From: Vibrio barjaei
GTDB taxonomy: Bacteria > Pseudomonadota > Gammaproteobacteria > Enterobacterales > Vibrionaceae
NCBI RefSeq assembly: GCF_001639065.2
Contig: NZ_LQXO02000016.1
Coordinates: forward strand, 17,419-81,418
DNA length: 64,000 nt
Direction of reading: 5' to 3'
Shown: one piece after another, positions 16,127 to 26,148 of the stretch
Numbering within the stretch: the stretch's first letter is position 1
Layout: the number at the start of each line of letters is the position of its first letter
The notes under the pieces: generated by a model
The model's database searches: none
Told to the model about the DNA's origin: nothing
The model's input: the letters and a program-made list of their open reading frames with translations, nothing else
Program-made: the position numbers and the translations under genes

Positions 16127-17326
16127 ATGCAAAATTTAACCATTCTAGGCGCTACTGGTTCTATTGGAGCAAGCACTTTAAAGGTCGTTTCAGAAAACCT
16201 GTCATCTTTCGCTATCTATGCTCTTGTTGGTGGTAAAAACGTAGCCAAAATGGCTGAGCTTTGCTCCGTATGGAAGCCCAAGTTTGCTGTTTTGAATGAA
16301 GAGGCGGATGCGTCAGAGCTAAAGCGACTACTTCCTAGCGATACGAGAACCGAAGTACTGTTTGGTCAACAAGCCATGTGCATGGTATCGGAATCCAATG
16401 ACGTCGACGTTGTAATGGCTGCCATCGTCGGTGCTGCGGGTTTGTTGCCTACGCTTGCCGCTGTGAAAGCAGGTAAACGGGTACTATTAGCCAACAAAGA
16501 AGCATTGGTCATGTCTGGTAAGCTATTTATGGACGCCGTAAACGAATCTGGTGCACAGTTGCTACCGGTTGATAGTGAACATAACGCCATATTCCAATGC
16601 TTACCTGCGAATATTCAAACCAACCTTGGGAACTGCCTCTTAGCTGAATCAGGTATCAATCATATCCTTTTGACAGGTTCGGGTGGTCCTTTTCGATATA
16701 CTGACGTTTCAGCGCTTTCTTCAGTAACACCTGCACAGGCAATTGCTCATCCAAATTGGTCAATGGGACCGAAAATTTCTGTTGATTCAGCAACAATGAT
16801 GAATAAAGGCTTGGAATTTATTGAGGCTCGCTGGCTATTCAATACTAATCGAGAGCAGCTAAAAGTAGTTATTCATCCTCAATCGGTGATTCACTCTATG
16901 GTGCAATACAATGATGGTTCTGTCTTGGCACAGATGGGACAGCCAGATATGGCAACGCCGATTGCTTATTCGATGTCTTATCCAGACCGAATCCCTTCTG
17001 GTGTAGCTCCTCTTGATTTTACGACAATCGGTGAACTGACTTTTATGGCTCCAGACTATGCTAAGTATCCTTGCTTAGCGTTAGCAATGGATGCTTGTTT
17101 TGAAGGGCAACATGCAACCACGGCTATCAATGCCGCAAATGAAATTGCGGTTGAGGCCTTCTTATCGGAAAAAATCCGTTTTACTGATATTAGCGTGGTA
17201 AATGAGCGCGTTATGTCGAAAGTCTGTTCAGCAAATGAATTTATACAATTAGATAACTTGGAAACTATTCTTGAGCTAGATAGAATGGCTCGAAACTATG
17301 CACGAGAATTCGTGCGTTCGATTTAG
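16127..17326 (+). CDS. ispC: 1-deoxy-D-xylulose 5-phosphate reductoisomerase
   Basis: IspC (Dxr) converts DXP to MEP with NADPH, the committed step of the MEP isoprenoid pathway that feeds UppS. The 399 residues begin with the Rossmann motif [10 protein letters not shown] (4-13), then [24 protein letters not shown] (substrate and metal binding), and [17 protein letters not shown]. The C-terminal helical domain is intact. ATG 16127 has only a weak ribosome site (AAGCGG, ~12 bases away). rseP starts 16 bp downstream. Confidence 0.97.
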   Translation: MQNLTILGATGSIGASTLKVVSENLSSFAIYALVGGKNVAKMAELCSVWKPKFAVLNEEADASELKRLLPSDTRTEVLFGQQAMCMVSESNDVDVVMAAIVGAAGLLPTLAAVKAGKRVLLANKEALVMSGKLFMDAVNESGAQLLPVDSEHNAIFQCLPANIQTNLGNCLLAESGINHILLTGSGGPFRYTDVSALSSVTPAQAIAHPNWSMGPKISVDSATMMNKGLEFIEARWLFNTNREQLKVVIHPQSVIHSMVQYNDGSVLAQMGQPDMATPIAYSMSYPDRIPSGVAPLDFTTIGELTFMAPDYAKYPCLALAMDACFEGQHATTAINAANEIAVEAFLSEKIRFTDISVVNERVMSKVCSANEFIQLDNLETILELDRMARNYAREFVRSI

Positions 17327-17342
17327 TGAGAGAATTTGTGAT

Positions 17343-18701
17343 ATGACAGACATCCTTTGGAACTTCGCGTCCTTTATTGTTGCGCTAGGGATTCTAGTCG
17401 CCGTCCATGAATACGGCCACTTTTGGGTGGCGCGAAAGTGCGGTGTGTATGTCGAAAAGTTCTCGATAGGTTTCGGTAAATCTATTTGGTCTAAAATCGG
17501 TAAAGATGGGACTGAGTACAGTATCTCCATTATTCCTTTAGGCGGCTATGTCAAGATGCTCGATAGTCGAGTTGATGAAGTCTCTGAAGCTGATCACAAG
17601 TATGCCTTTGATAAAAAGCCTCTCTGGAAAAGAACCGCTATTGTAGGTGCAGGACCGGCATTTAACTTCTTTTTTGCGGTCTTTGCTTACTGGCTGGTCT
17701 TTTTGATTGGTGTTCCTGCGGTCAAGCCTGTTATTGGTGAAGTTACCCCGCACTCGATTGCCGCACAAGCCGGTTTAACATCAGGAATGGAGTTTAAGTC
17801 CATTGATGGTACGCCAACCTTGGACTGGGAATCGGTTAACTTAGGGCTAGTATCGCATATTGGCGATAATCAAATGACGGTCACAGTTTCATCAGATAGC
17901 CAAATAGGAACGGACAAAAAGTTAACAATTGATTTGTCGGGCTGGAACTTTAATCCAGAAACAGAGTCTGCTATGGGGACGCTTGGTTTTAAACCGTATA
18001 CCCCAGAGATTAAAACAACACTGACAAATGTGAGCGAAGACGGAGCAGGTGCTGCGGCTGGGCTTCAGGTAGGTGATACGATTGTCTCGGCTGGAGAGCA
18101 AGATATCTCTCAATGGCAACAAGTGGTGGATGTGATTCAAGCGAACCCTAATAGCCCTGTGACCATACAAGTGCTGAGAAACGGTGAGCGATTCACAACA
18201 ACATTAACTCCAGGGTCACGTGAATTGAGAGATGGCACGGTTATTGGCTTTGCGGGTATCGCTCCGGAGATTGGTGAGTGGCCTGCGAGTTATCGCTTTG
18301 ACCTTCAATACGGACCTGTTGAAGCTGTAGGTAAAGCTATCGCGAAAACAGGACAAATTATCGAGCTTACGATCTCTATGCTGAAAAAGCTGATCGTGGG
18401 TGATGTTGGCCTAAACAATCTAAGCGGACCTATTTCGATTGCGAAAGGGGCAGGGACAACCGCAGATTATGGGCTGGTCTATTTCTTAGGTTTCTTGGCG
18501 CTGATTAGTGTCAACTTAGGTATTATCAACTTAGTACCATTGCCAATGCTTGATGGGGGACATTTATTGTTCTTTGCAATTGAAGCAGTAATTAGAAGAC
18601 CAGTACCAGAAAAAGTACAAGAAATGGGGTATCGAGTGGGAGGTGCTATCATCTTCTCATTGATGCTGATAGCAATTTTTAATGATTTTACACGCCTTTG
18701 A
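17343..18701 (+). CDS. rseP: Site-2 intramembrane zinc protease RseP
   Basis: RseP cuts RseA within the membrane after DegS, releasing sigma-E, and also clears signal peptides. From ATG 17343 it has 452 residues. The zinc site HEYGH is at residues 22-26 in the first membrane segment; the third ligand lies in LPMLDGGH near the C-terminus. Two periplasmic PDZ domains occupy about 125-310 (SIAAQAGLTSGMEFKSIDG; GAAAGLQVGDTIVSAGE). A frame from 17298 is longer, but MTDILWNFASF is the family N-terminus and gives the zinc motif its usual position. bamA follows at 47 bp. Confidence 0.96.
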   Translation: MTDILWNFASFIVALGILVAVHEYGHFWVARKCGVYVEKFSIGFGKSIWSKIGKDGTEYSISIIPLGGYVKMLDSRVDEVSEADHKYAFDKKPLWKRTAIVGAGPAFNFFFAVFAYWLVFLIGVPAVKPVIGEVTPHSIAAQAGLTSGMEFKSIDGTPTLDWESVNLGLVSHIGDNQMTVTVSSDSQIGTDKKLTIDLSGWNFNPETESAMGTLGFKPYTPEIKTTLTNVSEDGAGAAAGLQVGDTIVSAGEQDISQWQQVVDVIQANPNSPVTIQVLRNGERFTTTLTPGSRELRDGTVIGFAGIAPEIGEWPASYRFDLQYGPVEAVGKAIAKTGQIIELTISMLKKLIVGDVGLNNLSGPISIAKGAGTTADYGLVYFLGFLALISVNLGIINLVPLPMLDGGHLLFFAIEAVIRRPVPEKVQEMGYRVGGAIIFSLMLIAIFNDFTRL

Positions 18702-18748
18702 TATCAGAATTTAGGCAGCGGTATTAGCAAGGATTAATTAGAGCAGGT

Positions 18749-21187
18749 ATGGCGATTAAGCATATTCTATTCGCATCTCTACTAGCGACCAGCGTGTCGG
18801 CGAATGGGGCTGAGGATTTTGTTGTACAGGACATTCGAATCGAAGGTTTGCAAAGGGTAGCATTAGGTGCTGCTCTTTTGAAAATGCCTGTACGTATTGG
18901 TGATTCGGTAGACAGTAAAGATATCTCTGAGATCATTAATGCCCTCTATCAATCGGGTAACTTTGAGGATATTAAGGTACTTCGTGATAAAGACGCACTG
19001 GTGATACGTGTGAAGGAGCGTCCAACTATTGCGAGTATCTCTTTCTCAGGCAACAGCGCGATTAAGGAAGAGCAACTACAGCAAAACCTTGATGCTTCAG
19101 GTGTTATTGTCGGTGAAGCACTGGACCGCACGACGTTAAGTAATATAGAAAAAGGCTTAGAAGACTTTTATTACAGTGTTGGTAAGTATAACGCGAAGGT
19201 TCAAGCGGTGGTTACACCGTTGCCACGTAATCGTGCCGACTTGAAGTTTGTATTCTCTGAAGGTGTCTCGGCAAAGATCAAACAGATCAACTTTATCGGA
19301 AATACCGTATTCAGTGATCAAGAACTGTTATCACGTTTTAACCTGAATGTAGATGTTGCGTGGTGGAACTTCCTTGCAGATGATAAATACCAGAAGCAAG
19401 TTCTTGCAGGTGATATTGAAGCACTTAAGTCTTTCTACCTCGATCGCGGCTACTTAAAGTTCAAAGTCGATACGACTCAGGTATCGATTTCTCCTGACAA
19501 GAAAGGCGTTTACATCACACTAGGTATTGATGAGGGTGAACCTTATCAAGTAAAAGATGTGACGTTCCGTGGCCAACTAATTGGTAAACAAGCTGAATTC
19601 GAAAGTATGGTTCCATTTAAGAATGGCGATACTTATAACGGTTCCAGTGTTACTGCATTAGAAGAGAACATTAAGCGCGTCTTGGGAGAAGCAGGCTATG
19701 CTTACCCACAGGTACGTACTATTCCAGAGTTTGACGATGAGAATAACCAAGTATCGTTGGTCATCAATGTTGAAGCTGGAAACCGTATTTATGTTCGCGA
19801 TATTCGATTTACAGGCAACAACTCCACCAAAGATGAAGTGTTACGTCGTGAAATGCGTCAGATGGAATCGAGCTGGTTGAACTCGAAGTCTATTGAAACG
19901 GGTAAAAACCGTCTGAACCGATTAGGTTTCTTTGAAACGGTTGATGTTCAAACAGTTCGTGTGCCTGGTTCTGATGATCAAGTAGACTTGGTATACGATG
20001 TCAAAGAGGCAAACTCAGGAAGCATTAACTTTGGTGTCGGTTATGGTACTGAATCAGGTATCAGCTTCCAAGTTGGTCTTCAGCAAGATAACTTTGCTGG
20101 TTCTGGCGACCGAGTTGGTATCAGTGCGATGACCAACAAATATCAGAAAAACGTAACGTTAGATTATCGCGACCCATATTGGAACCTAGACGGTGTCAGT
20201 CTTGGTGGTCAGATTTTCTACAATGAGTTTGAAGCATCGAAAGCAGGTATCGTTGACTATACCGACCAAAGTTATGGTGGTACGTTGACTTGGGGTTTCC
20301 CTGTCGATGAACTGAACTACTTAGAGTTTGGTGGTGGTTATACACATAGCCGATTAGGTAATATCAAAGAGTACGTTCAAATTGAGAAGTTCCTGCAAGC
20401 TCAAGAGAAGAATCGTGATTCAGAAGGTAACTTGATTACGGATGATTTCCACCTAACGGCAGCATGGACTCGAAATAATTTAAACCGTGGACGTTTCCCG
20501 ACCGCAGGTAACCATCAAAAACTCTATGGTAAAGTGACGGTTCCTGGATCGGATGTTCAATACTTCAAGACTCAATATGACATAAGACAGTATTTTCCGA
20601 TTACCGATAGCCACAGTTTTACGTTATTGTTGAAAGGTCGCTTAGGTTACGGTAACGGTTATGGTCAAACCAATGGCAACGATAACTTGCTGCCATTCTA
20701 CGAGAACTTCTATGTAGGTGGTTTCTCAACACTACGTGGTTTCCGTCAGAACTCGGTAGGTCCAAAAGCGGTTTATAACGATCCGAATGGTGGTGGTTGT
20801 GGTAATGTGGGGGGGAATAACCCGTGTTACTCCGCGACTGACCAGTCAGTGGGTGGTAACGCAGTAGCACTTGCCAGTATGGAATTGATTGTTCCGACGC
20901 CATTTGCCTCGGACGAGTTCCGTAACCAAATTCGTACTAGCTTGTTTGTTGATGCAGCGAGTCTTTGGGACACAGAGTTTACTTATGTTTCACCAGACCC
21001 TAACATGCCTGGAAGCCAGTATTATTACGATTACTCGGATCCGTCGAATTACCGAGCGTCGGTAGGTGTAGCAGTACAATGGATGTCTCCAATGGGGCCT
21101 CTTGTATTCTCACTCGCAACGCCAGTTAAGAAGTTTGAAGGTGATAAAACAGAAGCCTTTACCTTCACGATTGGTAATACTTTCTAA
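18749..21187 (+). CDS. bamA: Outer membrane protein assembly factor BamA
   Basis: BamA is the Omp85 core of the BAM complex that folds beta-barrel proteins into the outer membrane. It has 812 residues: a signal peptide (~1-20, cut near SANGAED), five POTRA repeats (about 23-420), and a C-terminal 16-strand barrel. The barrel contains the conserved RGF motif of loop 6 (GGFSTLRGFRQNS) and ends in phenylalanine (FTFTIGNTF). skp follows at 50 bp, the usual order. Its lipoprotein partner BamC is encoded at 56198 and the BAM-associated protease BepA at 50810. Confidence 0.97.
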   Translation: MAIKHILFASLLATSVSANGAEDFVVQDIRIEGLQRVALGAALLKMPVRIGDSVDSKDISEIINALYQSGNFEDIKVLRDKDALVIRVKERPTIASISFSGNSAIKEEQLQQNLDASGVIVGEALDRTTLSNIEKGLEDFYYSVGKYNAKVQAVVTPLPRNRADLKFVFSEGVSAKIKQINFIGNTVFSDQELLSRFNLNVDVAWWNFLADDKYQKQVLAGDIEALKSFYLDRGYLKFKVDTTQVSISPDKKGVYITLGIDEGEPYQVKDVTFRGQLIGKQAEFESMVPFKNGDTYNGSSVTALEENIKRVLGEAGYAYPQVRTIPEFDDENNQVSLVINVEAGNRIYVRDIRFTGNNSTKDEVLRREMRQMESSWLNSKSIETGKNRLNRLGFFETVDVQTVRVPGSDDQVDLVYDVKEANSGSINFGVGYGTESGISFQVGLQQDNFAGSGDRVGISAMTNKYQKNVTLDYRDPYWNLDGVSLGGQIFYNEFEASKAGIVDYTDQSYGGTLTWGFPVDELNYLEFGGGYTHSRLGNIKEYVQIEKFLQAQEKNRDSEGNLITDDFHLTAAWTRNNLNRGRFPTAGNHQKLYGKVTVPGSDVQYFKTQYDIRQYFPITDSHSFTLLLKGRLGYGNGYGQTNGNDNLLPFYENFYVGGFSTLRGFRQNSVGPKAVYNDPNGGGCGNVGGNNPCYSATDQSVGGNAVALASMELIVPTPFASDEFRNQIRTSLFVDAASLWDTEFTYVSPDPNMPGSQYYYDYSDPSNYRASVGVAVQWMSPMGPLVFSLATPVKKFEGDKTEAFTFTIGNTF

Positions 21188-21237
21188 CTATATATTTTGT
21201 AACGAAAATAGTTTCTATACGAACAGAGGAATCGACC

Positions 21238-21747
21238 TTGAAAAAATTAATGAAAGCGGCTGGACTTGGCCTAGTTATCCTTACGTCTTCACTGTTTGCA
21301 AACGCGGCAGAAGCGGCGCAGAAAATTGGCTATGTGAATACGCTTCAAGTTTTCCAAGCACTTCCACAGCGTGAAGCAACACTGCAAAAATTACAGAATG
21401 AGTTCAAAGACAAAGCTGCTGAACTACAAGCGATTCAAGCGGATGCAGCTAAGAAGATGGAAAAACTTCAACGCGATGGTGAGCTACTAGGTAAAGATGA
21501 AATCGAGAAACTACGTATCGAGATTGGTCAGCTAGATAGCAAATACAAGATCAAAGGCCAAGCTCTAGAGAAAGAGAGCCAGCGTCGTGAAGCGGAAGAA
21601 AAGCAGAAGCTGTTTAAGACTATCCAAGAAGCAGTTGAAAAAGTAGCGAAAAAAGAAGGCTACGACATGATCATCGACATTCAGGCGGTTGGTTATGCAA
21701 AAGAAGAGTTTAATATCTCGAAGAAAGTTATCGACTCACTTAAGTAA
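21238..21747 (+). CDS. skp: Periplasmic chaperone Skp (OmpH)
   Basis: Skp is a trimeric periplasmic holdase that carries unfolded outer-membrane proteins to BamA. The 169 residues start with a signal peptide cut near ANAAEA. The body is a long charged coiled coil (about 45-130, QKLQNEFKDKAAELQAIQ and KEIEKLRIEI-like repeats) returning to a short beta domain (GYDMIIDIQAVGYA). The start is TTG 21238, with AGAGGA 7 bases upstream; an ATG four codons later is possible but has worse spacing. lpxD follows at 21 bp. Confidence 0.94.
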   Translation: MKKLMKAAGLGLVILTSSLFANAAEAAQKIGYVNTLQVFQALPQREATLQKLQNEFKDKAAELQAIQADAAKKMEKLQRDGELLGKDEIEKLRIEIGQLDSKYKIKGQALEKESQRREAEEKQKLFKTIQEAVEKVAKKEGYDMIIDIQAVGYAKEEFNISKKVIDSLK

Positions 21748-21768
21748 CAGTATTGCAGTAGGTTAGAC

Positions 21769-22800
21769 ATGACAGCATTGACGTTAGCACAATTAGCGGA
21801 GATTACTGGTGGCGAGATCCATGGTGATGAGAACACGCTAATAAGTGCGGTAGCGCCTATGAACAGCGCAGGTGAGGGACAAATTACTTTCCTCACCAAT
21901 GTAAAATACGCGAAGCATCTTAGTGAATGCCAAGCATCGGCAATTATGGTGAAAACCAGTGAGTTAGAGCATTGCAAAACCAATGCTCTAGTTGTTGTTG
22001 ATCCTTATGTGGCCTATGCTAAAGTCGCCCAAGCGTTAGATACGACTCCAGCCCCTGCGGCATCTGGTATTGCGCCAAGTGCCGTAGTCTCGTCAGAGGC
22101 AAGCTTGGGTGAGAATGTATCCGTAGGCGCCAATGCTGTGATTGAAGCCGGAGCAGAACTTGGCGACAACGTAATTGTCGGCGCAGGTTGCTTTATCGGA
22201 AAGGGCGCTAAGCTAGGTCGCAATACTAAGCTTTGGGCTAATGTTTCTATTTATCATGATGTAGTGCTTGGTGACGATTGTTTAGTGCAGTCAAGTACTG
22301 TCATTGGTTCTGATGGTTTTGGCTACGCTAATGAAAAAGGCGAGTGGGTCAAAATTCCTCAAGTCGGTACCGTGCGAATTGGAAATCGTGTAGAAATTGG
22401 TGCTTGTACCACTATCGACCGTGGTGCGCTGGACGACACCATCATCGAAGACAATGTGATCATCGATAACCAGATGCAAATTGCTCATAACGTGCACATC
22501 GGATATGGCACAGCAATGGCTGGTGGTACTGTTGTTGCTGGTAGCACCAAAATCGGTAAATACTGCCAAATTGGTGGTGCGAGTGTTCTCAATGGACATA
22601 TCGAAATTGCTGATGGTGTTATTGTTACAGGTATGGGAATGGTTATGCGTAGCTTGCCAGAAAAGGGCATCTACTCATCAGGTATTCCGCTGCAAACCAA
22701 CAAAGAGTGGCGCAAAACGGCTACTCGAGTCCATCGTATCGATGAGATGAACAAGCGCCTTAAAGCAGTTGAGAAACTGCTAGAGCAAACAGAAGATTAA
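21769..22800 (+). CDS. lpxD: UDP-3-O-(3-hydroxymyristoyl)glucosamine N-acyltransferase
   Basis: LpxD adds the second hydroxyacyl chain to UDP-3-O-acyl-GlcN in lipid A synthesis. The 343 residues have an N-terminal uridine-binding domain (~1-100), a left-handed parallel beta-helix of hexapeptide repeats (~105-310, e.g. [20 protein letters not shown]), and a C-terminal helix ([14 protein letters not shown]). The catalytic His is in [18 protein letters not shown]. It is followed by a terminator-like hairpin and a new promoter before fabZ. Confidence 0.97.
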   Translation: MTALTLAQLAEITGGEIHGDENTLISAVAPMNSAGEGQITFLTNVKYAKHLSECQASAIMVKTSELEHCKTNALVVVDPYVAYAKVAQALDTTPAPAASGIAPSAVVSSEASLGENVSVGANAVIEAGAELGDNVIVGAGCFIGKGAKLGRNTKLWANVSIYHDVVLGDDCLVQSSTVIGSDGFGYANEKGEWVKIPQVGTVRIGNRVEIGACTTIDRGALDDTIIEDNVIIDNQMQIAHNVHIGYGTAMAGGTVVAGSTKIGKYCQIGGASVLNGHIEIADGVIVTGMGMVMRSLPEKGIYSSGIPLQTNKEWRKTATRVHRIDEMNKRLKAVEKLLEQTED

Positions 22801-22820
22801 TTTCTGTGGCTTAAAAATGA

Positions 22821-22845
22821 AGGCTCGCTTAGGCGAGTCTTTTTA
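22821..22845 (+). terminator. Terminator or attenuator after lpxD
   Basis: AGGCTCGC (22821-22828) and GCGAGTCT (22833-22840) form an 8-bp stem with one G-T pair and a 4-base loop, followed by TTTT. Confidence 0.8.
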
Positions 22846-22848
22846 TGT

Positions 22849-22893
22849 GTGTCAGATAACGCTAGGTTGAGCAATGCTCCCCCGAACTGACAC
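22849..22893. repeat. Inverted repeat overlapping the fabZ promoter
   Basis: GTGTCAG (22849-22855) and CTGACAC (22887-22893) are perfect inverted arms, with an inner GAGC-AAT-GCTC hairpin (about 22870-22880). The right arm is also the -35 region of the fabZ promoter, so the repeat may be an operator or cruciform. Confidence 0.5.
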
Positions 22894-22916
22894 TTAGTGG
22901 CATTTGGGTATATAAT
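22887..22916 (+). promoter_or_regulatory. Sigma-70 promoter of the fabZ-lpxA-lpxB-rnhB-dnaE unit
   Basis: CTGACA (22887-22892), an 18-bp spacer and a perfect TATAAT (22911-22916) make a strong internal promoter. The predicted start near 22923 gives a leader of about 34 bases before the TTG start of fabZ. Confidence 0.75.
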
Positions 22917-22956
22917 GCCCCTAGTTAGAAAAAGAATTGATAATAGGATTTTTACT

Positions 22957-23409
22957 TTGAGCACTGATACAAAAAAAATGACAATCACTGAGATCCAGGA
23001 ACTGCTTCCTCATCGCTATCCGTTTCTGTTGATCGATCGCGTTACCGATTATCAAGAAGAAAAGTATCTAACCGCCATTAAAAATGTGTCTGTAAATGAA
23101 CCGCAATTTACAGGGCATTTCCCACAGTTACCTGTATTTCCTGGCGTGTTGATTTTAGAAGCTATGGCTCAAGCGACGGGTCTATTAGCATTTAAATCGT
23201 TTGGTGCGCCAAAAGGCAATGAGCTGTACTACTTTGCGAGTGTCGATAAAGCGAAGTTCCGCAAACCAGTTGTACCAGGTGATCAATTGATTATTGAAGT
23301 GGAATTCATCAAGGAACGTCGTGGTATCGCTGCCTTCAACGGCGTGGCAAAGGTTGATGGTGAGGTTGTTTGTTCTGCTGAGCTAAAGTGTGCTCGTCGA
23401 GAGTTTTAA
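22957..23409 (+). CDS. fabZ: (3R)-hydroxyacyl-ACP dehydratase FabZ
   Basis: FabZ dehydrates beta-hydroxyacyl-ACP in fatty-acid elongation and so competes with LpxA for hydroxymyristoyl-ACP. The hot-dog fold carries [11 protein letters not shown], the catalytic His in [11 protein letters not shown] and catalytic Glu in [12 protein letters not shown] frame open from 22897 is longer, but TTG 22957 has AGGA 8 bases upstream, follows the mapped promoter, and gives 150 residues, the family length. lpxA starts one base after the stop, so the two are translationally close. Confidence 0.95.
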   Translation: MSTDTKKMTITEIQELLPHRYPFLLIDRVTDYQEEKYLTAIKNVSVNEPQFTGHFPQLPVFPGVLILEAMAQATGLLAFKSFGAPKGNELYYFASVDKAKFRKPVVPGDQLIIEVEFIKERRGIAAFNGVAKVDGEVVCSAELKCARREF

Positions 23410-23410
23410 T

Positions 23411-24199
23411 ATGATTCATGAAACCGCTAAGATTCACCCTAGTGCCGTTATCGAAGGTAACGTCACTATCGGTGCTAATACAACAGTAGGCCCTTTTACC
23501 TATATCTCAGGTGATATCACAATTGGTGAGAACAATGAGATTATGTCGCATGTTGTTATTAAAGGTCATACGACAATAGGTAACGACAACCGAGTATTTC
23601 CTCAAGCGATCATTGGTGAAGAAAACCAAGATAAGAAATACGGTGGTGAAGATACGCGAGTTGTAGTTGGTGACCGAAATGTCATCCGCGAGAGTGTACA
23701 AATTCATCGTGGTACTGTTCAAGATAAGACTCAGACAGTAGTCGGTAATGACAACCTTCTTTGTGTGAATGCTCATATAGCGCATGATGTGATTGTGGGC
23801 AACCACACACACATTGGCAACAATGCTATTCTCGGTGGTCATGTAACGGTTGGTGATCATGCTGGGGTTATGGCGTTGTCGGCGATCCACCCATTCTGCA
23901 CAGTTGGCGCATTCGCTTATGTTGGTGGTTGTTCAGCAGTGGTACAAGATGTGCCACCTTACGTTCTAGCGCAAGGCAACCATGCAACGCCGTTTGGTCT
24001 TAATTTGGTTGGACTAAAGCGTAACGGTTTCGAGAAGCCAGAGTTACGTGCTTTGCAAAAAGCGTACAAAGAGATTTACCGTTCCGGCAAGACACTGGCA
24101 GAGGTAAAGCCTGTGCTGGAGGAAATGGCGCAAGAGTGGACATCAGTTCAGCGTTTTGTGGATATTTTGGAAAGCTCCGAGCGTGGCATCATCCGCTAA
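23411..24199 (+). CDS. lpxA: UDP-N-acetylglucosamine O-acyltransferase
   Basis: LpxA adds hydroxymyristate to UDP-GlcNAc, the first step of lipid A synthesis. From ATG 23411 it has 262 residues: hexapeptide beta-helix (~1-185, starting [20 protein letters not shown]) and a helical C-terminus ([20 protein letters not shown]). The catalytic His is in [20 protein letters not shown] frame from 23390 would overlap fabZ and lacks the normal N-terminus [11 protein letters not shown] hairpin attenuator follows before lpxB. Confidence 0.97.
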   Translation: MIHETAKIHPSAVIEGNVTIGANTTVGPFTYISGDITIGENNEIMSHVVIKGHTTIGNDNRVFPQAIIGEENQDKKYGGEDTRVVVGDRNVIRESVQIHRGTVQDKTQTVVGNDNLLCVNAHIAHDVIVGNHTHIGNNAILGGHVTVGDHAGVMALSAIHPFCTVGAFAYVGGCSAVVQDVPPYVLAQGNHATPFGLNLVGLKRNGFEKPELRALQKAYKEIYRSGKTLAEVKPVLEEMAQEWTSVQRFVDILESSERGIIR

Positions 24200-24217
24200 C
24201 GTTGGTGACGCAAGTAC

Positions 24218-24249
24218 AAAAAGATCGCTAATCAGTTAGCGGTCTTTTT
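24218..24249 (+). terminator. Attenuator between lpxA and lpxB
   Basis: AGATCGCTAA and TTAGCGGTCT pair around TCAG (about 24222-24245), with one wobble, followed by T5. It is a genuine terminator shape inside an operon, so it probably tunes lpxB-rnhB-dnaE levels. Confidence 0.75.
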
Positions 24250-24294
24250 CTGTTTTATGGTATTCGAGAAACTTGGCGAAAATAAGGACTGGTA

Positions 24295-25437
24295 ATGGAA
24301 CGACCATTGCGAATTGGTATCGTAGCTGGCGAACTTTCCGGAGATACTCTGGGAGAGGGCTTCATCAAAGCAATAAAGCAACAGTACCCAGATGCCGAGT
24401 TTGTTGGTATCGGTGGCCCAAAAATGATTGCTCAAGGTTGCGAGTCTCTTTTCGACATGGAAGAGCTTGCGGTCATGGGGTTGGTAGAAGTTCTTGGGCG
24501 CTTGAGACGACTGTTACATGTTAAATCAGAGTTGGTGAAATACTTTACCCAAAACCCGGTTGATGTGTTTGTCGGTATAGATGCTCCTGATTTTAACCTG
24601 CGCCTCGAACTGGACCTTAAACAAGCCGGAACAAAAACGGTTCACTATGTCAGTCCTTCTGTCTGGGCGTGGAGACAAAAGCGCATTCATAAAATCGCAG
24701 AGGCTACTAACCTAGTACTTGCTTTCTTGCCATTTGAAAAAGCCTTCTATGACAAATTCCAAGTTCCTTGTGAGTTTGTCGGCCATACGTTGGCTGATGC
24801 CATCCCTCTAAAATCGAATGCACAACAAGCTCGCGAGCTTTTAGGGTTAGCACCTGATAAAAAGTGGCTAGCGGTATTACCTGGTAGTCGTGGCAACGAG
24901 TTGAAGATGCTTTCACAACCGTTTATTGAAACCTGTGTGAAACTGCATCAAGACGACCCAAATCTCGGTTTTGTGGTAGCAGCGGTCAACGAAAAGCGTA
25001 AACAGCAGTTTATTGAAGCTTGGCAGCACATTGCACCTCAGCTTGAGTTTCACATTGTTCAAGATACCGCACGTAACGTTATTACTGCAGCAGATGTAGT
25101 ATTATTGGCGTCTGGTACCGTAGCTTTAGAGTGCATGCTACTTAAAAGACCAATGGTAGTTGGTTATAAAATGAATGCAATAACCGCATTTCTGGCCAAA
25201 CGTTTAGTGAAGACCAAATACGTTTCCTTACCGAATATTCTCGCCGATGATGAGATAGTAAAAGAGTTTCTGTTAGAAGCTTGTACGCCGGAAAACTTGT
25301 ACAATGAGCTCACTAAGCTTCTTAATAGTGACAACAGTGCGGTGATTGCCAAATTCACGGAAATGCACCACTGGATTCGTAAAGATGCCGATAAACAAGC
25401 GGCAAATGCAGTGTTAAATCTAATTGGAAAGTTATGA
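24295..25437 (+). CDS. lpxB: Lipid-A-disaccharide synthase
   Basis: LpxB joins UDP-2,3-diacyl-GlcN to lipid X to form the lipid A disaccharide (GT19 family, peripheral inner membrane). The 380 residues begin [15 protein letters not shown], with VGIGGPKM (~40-48), the [13 protein letters not shown] motif (~118-130) and the glycosyltransferase [11 protein letters not shown] (~200-210). AAGGA precedes the ATG. The stop overlaps rnhB by 4 bases (ATGA), which implies translational coupling. Confidence 0.97.
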   Translation: MERPLRIGIVAGELSGDTLGEGFIKAIKQQYPDAEFVGIGGPKMIAQGCESLFDMEELAVMGLVEVLGRLRRLLHVKSELVKYFTQNPVDVFVGIDAPDFNLRLELDLKQAGTKTVHYVSPSVWAWRQKRIHKIAEATNLVLAFLPFEKAFYDKFQVPCEFVGHTLADAIPLKSNAQQARELLGLAPDKKWLAVLPGSRGNELKMLSQPFIETCVKLHQDDPNLGFVVAAVNEKRKQQFIEAWQHIAPQLEFHIVQDTARNVITAADVVLLASGTVALECMLLKRPMVVGYKMNAITAFLAKRLVKTKYVSLPNILADDEIVKEFLLEACTPENLYNELTKLLNSDNSAVIAKFTEMHHWIRKDADKQAANAVLNLIGKL

Positions 25438-26060
25438 CAACGAAGAAAAAAAGTGCTGAGTTGCCTCCCTTTGATTATCCGCAAGGTTACTCACTAGTTG
25501 CCGGTGTGGATGAGGTAGGTCGAGGCCCCTTAGTGGGTGATGTCGTCACAGCCGCGGTTATTTTGGACCCTAATAATCCAATTGAAGGATTGAATGATTC
25601 AAAGAAACTTTCCGAGAAGAAACGACTTGCCCTTTATCCTGAGATAAAAGAAAAAGCGTTGGCATGGGCGGTGGGGCGATGTTCTCCAACAGAAATCGAT
25701 GAGTTAAACATCCTACAAGCGACTATGGTAGCAATGCAGCGTGCGGTCGCCGGACTGCAAGTGCAACCTGATATGGTACTTATTGACGGCAACCGAACGC
25801 CAACGTTACCAATGGATGCTCAAGCGGTTGTCAAGGGAGACTTACGTGTCGCAGAAATCAGTGCAGCATCGATTATCGCTAAAGTCGTTCGCGACCAAGA
25901 GATGGAAGAGCTTGATCAGCAACATCCGCAATTTGGTTTTGCTAAACATAAAGGCTATCCAACGAAAGCGCATTTTGAAGCCATTGAGCAGTATGGCGTC
26001 ATTGCAGAGCATCGCAAAAGTTTCAAGCCAGTCAAACGCGCATTAGGTATTGAAGACTAG
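25434..26060 (+). CDS. rnhB: Ribonuclease HII
   Basis: RNase HII removes single ribonucleotides from DNA and RNA of hybrids. It has 208 residues with active-site acids in [13 protein letters not shown] (Asp/Glu near 22-24), [11 protein letters not shown], and DQEM. It starts within the lpxB stop (ATGA overlap) and ends 88 bp before dnaE. The lpxB-rnhB-dnaE order is conserved in gammaproteobacteria. Confidence 0.96.
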   Translation: MTTKKKSAELPPFDYPQGYSLVAGVDEVGRGPLVGDVVTAAVILDPNNPIEGLNDSKKLSEKKRLALYPEIKEKALAWAVGRCSPTEIDELNILQATMVAMQRAVAGLQVQPDMVLIDGNRTPTLPMDAQAVVKGDLRVAEISAASIIAKVVRDQEMEELDQQHPQFGFAKHKGYPTKAHFEAIEQYGVIAEHRKSFKPVKRALGIED

Positions 26061-26148
26061 CTCGCATTAGTCGTTTTAAGGATCGTGATACTACGATTCG
26101 TTAAATTATGATTCGCCAAATAATCGTCATGGCAATTTAGGATTTATT

